Shown here: piece after piece, positions 61,507 through 64,000 of the stretch
Numbering within the stretch: position 1 is the first letter of the stretch
Layout of the letters: each line of letters opens with the position of its first letter
Origin: Roseiarcus sp963751165
GTDB lineage: Bacteria; Pseudomonadota; Alphaproteobacteria; Rhizobiales; Beijerinckiaceae
Length of the DNA: 64,000 nucleotides
Reading direction: 5' to 3'
Assembly (NCBI GenBank): GCA_963751165.1
Contig: CAVVTP010000006.1
Span: forward strand, 1 to 64,000
Translations under genes and position numbers: made by a program
Notes under the pieces: model-generated
Databases searched by the model: none
What the model was told of the DNA's origin: nothing
Seen by the model: the letters and a program-made list of their open reading frames with translations, nothing else

Positions 61507-62481
61507 ATGTCCGAACTCGACAACATTCGCGTTCTGACCCGCGCTGTCGAGCTAGGCAGTTTCTCCGCCGCCGCACGGAACATGCGGCTTTCCGCCGGGG
61601 TCGTGAGCCACCGCATCGGCGCGCTCGAACGGCACCTTGGCTGCCGGCTGTTCAACCGCACGACCCGAAAGCTGCAGCTGACCGAGCAGGGTCGCATCTT
61701 CTACGAGAATTGCCTGGACGTGCTGGCCGCGCTCGAGCGCGCAGAGGCGAGCATCGCCAGCAAAGGCGCGAAGCCTCGCGGTCGCCTAAAAATCACCGCT
61801 CCACTAGGATTCGGACGACGCGTGGTCGCTCCCATGCTGCCGCGTTTCCAGGCGGACCATCCCGAACTCGACATCTTCCTGCGCCTATCGGACTATTTCG
61901 TCGACCTCTTCACCGAGTCCGTCGACGTCGCGGTGCGAATGGCAATTCTTCCCGACTCGTCTCTGATCGTGAGAAAAATCGCCGACGTCGATCGCGTGCT
62001 CTGCGCCGCGCCGGCCTATCTCGAAGCCAATGGCGAGCCACGCACGATCGGCGACCTCATGAAACATCGCTGTCTCCTGTTACGCTTTCCGGGATCGCGG
62101 CAGTTTCGATGGTCCCTCCTCGACGGCGAGAGCGTGCGGGAGGTTGCGGTTTCCGGGCATCTCGATGCGGATGACGGCGACATCCTCACACAGTGGGCGC
62201 TCGCCGGCGAAGGCGTCGTGCTGAAACCGGCGTTTGAAGCAGCCGAATACTTGCGCGCCGGAACGCTGCGGCTGGTTCTGCCCGATCACCCCCCTCAGCC
62301 GGCGACGCTCGCGGTTCTGCACGCTTATCAGCGCATGGCGCCGCCGAAGGTGCAGGCTTTCGGGGACGCGCTGATCGAGAAGGCTCGCGCTCATATCATG
62401 GGGGCGCTCGACGGGATTGATCTTTCCGGCGGCGCGAAGCGACACGCCAAGGCGCTCGGCCCCGGACGCAGGCGCCGGTAG
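61507..62481 (+). CDS. LysR family transcriptional regulator
   Basis: A 324-residue regulator. The N-terminal helix-turn-helix (LTRAVELGSFSAAARNMRLS, AGVVSHRIGALERHLGCRLF, NRTTRKLQLTEQGRIFYENC) has the LysR sequence pattern. The effector domain follows (PRGRLKITAPLGFGRRVVAP, SLIVRKIADVDRVLCAAPAY, HRCLLLRFPGSRQFRWSLLD, ALAGEGVVLKPAFEAAEYLR). It is divergent from puuD, the usual place for a regulator of the neighbouring catabolic genes. The Arg-rich end (GPGRRRR) is nonconserved. Confidence 0.9.
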   Translation: MSELDNIRVLTRAVELGSFSAAARNMRLSAGVVSHRIGALERHLGCRLFNRTTRKLQLTEQGRIFYENCLDVLAALERAEASIASKGAKPRGRLKITAPLGFGRRVVAPMLPRFQADHPELDIFLRLSDYFVDLFTESVDVAVRMAILPDSSLIVRKIADVDRVLCAAPAYLEANGEPRTIGDLMKHRCLLLRFPGSRQFRWSLLDGESVREVAVSGHLDADDGDILTQWALAGEGVVLKPAFEAAEYLRAGTLRLVLPDHPPQPATLAVLHAYQRMAPPKVQAFGDALIEKARAHIMGALDGIDLSGGAKRHAKALGPGRRRR

Positions 62482-62595
62482 CCCTCACTGGATTGGGGGC
62501 CCGGGCGACGCAGCGCCGCGCGGGAGCGAGTGGGAACGTCGCCCAGAGCAGAGCAGGCCTTCAATTCAGGAGGCCCGAGCCTGGAGCAGGCCATA

Positions 62596-62775
62596 TTCCC
62601 TGGATCAGGGAAAAATACAGGGATTTCTTTTATATATCGGGCCATTCGGGCGGAAATCGCCTCAAAAAGCGCAATGAGTCGAGGCGGTTCCAGCAAAATT
62701 CCCTACGCGGGCGAACAGGGAATTCAATCGGCGCCTCAGGGAACTGAAGTTCCCTGATCGGCCCAATGCAGGGAT
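62596..62775. repeat. Array of CAGGGAA / TTCCCTG repeats
   Basis: The word CAGGGA or its inverse occurs about eight times: TTCCCTG 62596-62602, CAGGGA 62606-62611 and 62618-62623, TTCCCT 62699-62704, CAGGGAAT 62716-62723, and a perfect palindrome CAGGGAACTGAAGTTCCCTG at 62737-62756, with CAGGGAT at 62769-62775. Similar blocks occur in intergenic DNA of many alphaproteobacteria, by recall. The whole spacer 62482-62936 holds no gene. It may be a dispersed non-coding repeat or a protein-binding array. Confidence 0.55.
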
Positions 62776-62936
62776 ATCTCGCGGGGGTCAAGCGGGGCCG
62801 TCCGGCTTCGAAACGGCGCCATTGCCGACGCTGCGAGCGAAGGTTGCCCGCCGGGACTTTGAAGCGCGCGGCGACTGTCTTATCCTGATTGCGACTGCCA
62901 GCGGGGTTTCGCAAAAGCCACAGGGAGGATAGAAGC

Positions 62937-63887
62937 ATGAGCCCCCTCGTTCCGCGCCGAGCCTTTCTCACAGCAATGGGAGCGACGGTGATCGCAGCCG
63001 CCGGGTTGAACGCCTCCAAAGGACAGACGCAGCAGGCCGTGCCGTGGTCGGCGGGAACCGAACCGCCTAGGCTGAAGGCGCCGGCGAACGCCTGCGACTG
63101 CCACATGCATATCTACGACAGCCGCTTTCCGGTCGCCCCCAACGCCAAGCTGCGGCCGCCCGATGCGACCGTCGATGCCTATCGCCTGTTCCAGAAGCGG
63201 ATCGGAACGACGCGCAACGTCGTGGTCACGCCGTCGACCTACGGAACCGACAATTCCTGCACCCTCGATGCAATGGCCAAGCTCGGCGCGACGGCCCGCG
63301 GCGTCGCGGTGGTCGACACAAGCGTCACCGACGCAGAGCTCAAGCGGTTGAACGATCTCGGCGTTCGCGGCATCCGCTTCAACCTCGTCCAGTCCGGCGC
63401 CACCACCATCGATATGCTTGAGCCCTTGTCGAAGCGCGTCAACGATCTCGGCTGGCATGTCCAAATCCATATGCTCGGCGACCACATCGTCGAGAATGCC
63501 GACCTGTTGCAGCGGCTCCCCTCGCCGATCGTGTTCGACCACATGGCCCGCATTCCCGAACCGGCCGGCGTCGATCATCCGGCGTTCGCGTTGGTGCTGA
63601 GGCTCCTCGACAAGGGCCGGACCTGGGTCAAGCTTTCCGGCGCCTACCAGGACACCCGCACGGGTCCGCCCGCGTATGCCGATGTCAGCAAGGTCGCCCG
63701 CGGCTACGTGAAGGCCGCGCCGGAGCGCCTCGTTTGGGCCAGCGACTGGCCGCATCCGACCGAAAAAGCCGACGCCAAGCCCGACGACGCCGTCCTGTTC
63801 GACCTGATGGCCGATTGGGCGCCAAACGAAGCGACCCGCAACCGCATCCTGGTCGACAACCCGGCGGCGCTGTACCGATTCGACTGA
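62937..63887 (+). CDS. Amidohydrolase-2 family protein, PDC-lactonase (LigI)-like
   Basis: A 316-residue metal-dependent hydrolase with a TIM-barrel fold. A signal-like N-terminus (VPRRAFLTAMGATVIAAAGL) has a twin Arg and hydrophobic stretch, so export is likely, which is unusual for LigI relatives. The metal site has HxH in CDCHMHIYDSRFPVAPNA. Other landmarks are VVTPSTYGTDNSCTLDAMA, GIRFNLVQSGATTIDMLEP and RLVWASDWPHPTEKADAKP (Asp-Trp-Pro-His). Relatives open 2-pyrone-4,6-dicarboxylate or sugar lactones. GGGAGGAT precedes ATG 62937. A TRAP permease gene converges from the right. Confidence 0.87.
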   Translation: MSPLVPRRAFLTAMGATVIAAAGLNASKGQTQQAVPWSAGTEPPRLKAPANACDCHMHIYDSRFPVAPNAKLRPPDATVDAYRLFQKRIGTTRNVVVTPSTYGTDNSCTLDAMAKLGATARGVAVVDTSVTDAELKRLNDLGVRGIRFNLVQSGATTIDMLEPLSKRVNDLGWHVQIHMLGDHIVENADLLQRLPSPIVFDHMARIPEPAGVDHPAFALVLRLLDKGRTWVKLSGAYQDTRTGPPAYADVSKVARGYVKAAPERLVWASDWPHPTEKADAKPDDAVLFDLMADWAPNEATRNRILVDNPAALYRFD

Positions 63888-63893
63888 CCGCGC

Positions 63894-64000
63894 TCACGGG
63901 CAGATGTACTTCCCGCCGTCCGGCGCCTTAAAGCAGCCGACCAATTCCGGAAATAGCATCTTCGGCAACCAGAGCACCGCCTTCGGGAAAAAGATCGCGA
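63894..64000 (-). CDS. dctM: TRAP transporter large permease (DctM), C-terminal end, partial at window edge
   Basis: The last 34 codons of a gene that continues beyond the window: AIFFPKAVLWLPKMLFPELV, then GCFKAPDGGKYICP and stop TGA at 63894-63896. The final amphipathic segment and VGCFK-x-PDGGKYICP end are recalled from DctM proteins of TRAP systems. It would be a fourth TRAP importer in the region, next to the exported LigI-like lactonase. Confidence 0.6.
   Translation of the reverse strand, partial: AIFFPKAVLWLPKMLFPELVGCFKAPDGGKYICP

Noticed and set aside
62596..62775. Possible CRISPR array
   Set aside because: The repeats are 6-8 bases, in both orientations and irregularly spaced; no spacers of constant length and no cas genes.

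Overview
The window is high-GC (roughly 60-65 percent) bacterial DNA. It looks like an accessory, transport-rich stretch of an alphaproteobacterial chromosome, probably order Hyphomicrobiales (Beijerinckiaceae, Methylobacteriaceae or Bradyrhizobium relatives). That placement is inferred from the gene mix: SoxC-type sulfite dehydrogenase, PuuD-type urate oxidase, an orphan pqqA, Ku divergent to a TPR protein, FCD-type GntR regulators, and many TRAP and sugar ABC transporters. No rRNA, tRNA or CRISPR array was seen.

Layout. 0.1-1.0 kb: an IS5-family copy that truncates a cytochrome c gene. 1.2-3.5 kb: soxC, a soxD-like cytochrome and a NIPSNAP gene. 3.5-6.5 kb: TRAP system 1. 7.0-8.8 kb: an SDR and a D-2-hydroxyacid dehydrogenase. 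9.0-10.4 kb: an IS3-family copy. 10.5-13.6 kb: TRAP system 2. 13.7-21.3 kb: a distinct island bounded by a dispersed repeat; it carries a structured leader, a very large Asp-box propeller/ASH-domain protein with a cysteine-rich tail, a helical membrane-active-looking protein, BrnTA and MgtC. 21.3-27.7 kb: a secreted PQQ-like propeller, a cytochrome P460 fragment and an HlyD / double ABC-2 permease / HlyD exporter. 28.0-34.3 kb: a GntR regulator and a CUT1 sugar ABC operon with an orphan pqqA between permease and ATPase. 34.4-39.2 kb: a TPP enzyme and TRAP system 3. 39.5-41.6 kb: a BRCT-like/TPR protein divergent from ku. 41.8-57.6 kb: two convergent operons, each with a sugar ABC importer, a 2-hydroxyacid dehydrogenase and an aldolase-type enzyme. 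58.0-59.3 kb: an intact ISAs1 element. 59.4-62.5 kb: purine-degradation genes (puuD, a decayed allantoate-amidohydrolase-type gene, DUF3830) with a divergent LysR. 62.6-64.0 kb: a repeat array, a PDC-lactonase-type amidohydrolase and the end of a fourth TRAP permease.

How the genes fit together. Most of the window imports small organic acids or sugars and feeds them into dehydrogenase and aldolase steps under GntR (FCD) regulators. Two candidate operators are visible: a 14-base site repeated before the 29 kb operon and before pqqA, and the palindrome TTGTCAGACAA between the 42 kb GntR gene and its operon.

A striking feature is the number of reading frames broken by what look like single-base indels, with recognisable protein on both sides (soxD, DctQM-2, four in the propeller gene, HlyD, ABC-2, DctQ-3, DctP-3, puuD). 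The operons at 29-34 kb and 40-57 kb are mostly clean. This may reflect consensus errors in the assembly, real decay of accessory DNA, or both. Genuine remnants with large deletions (GntR, P460, amidohydrolase, ABM) show that real decay has also happened.
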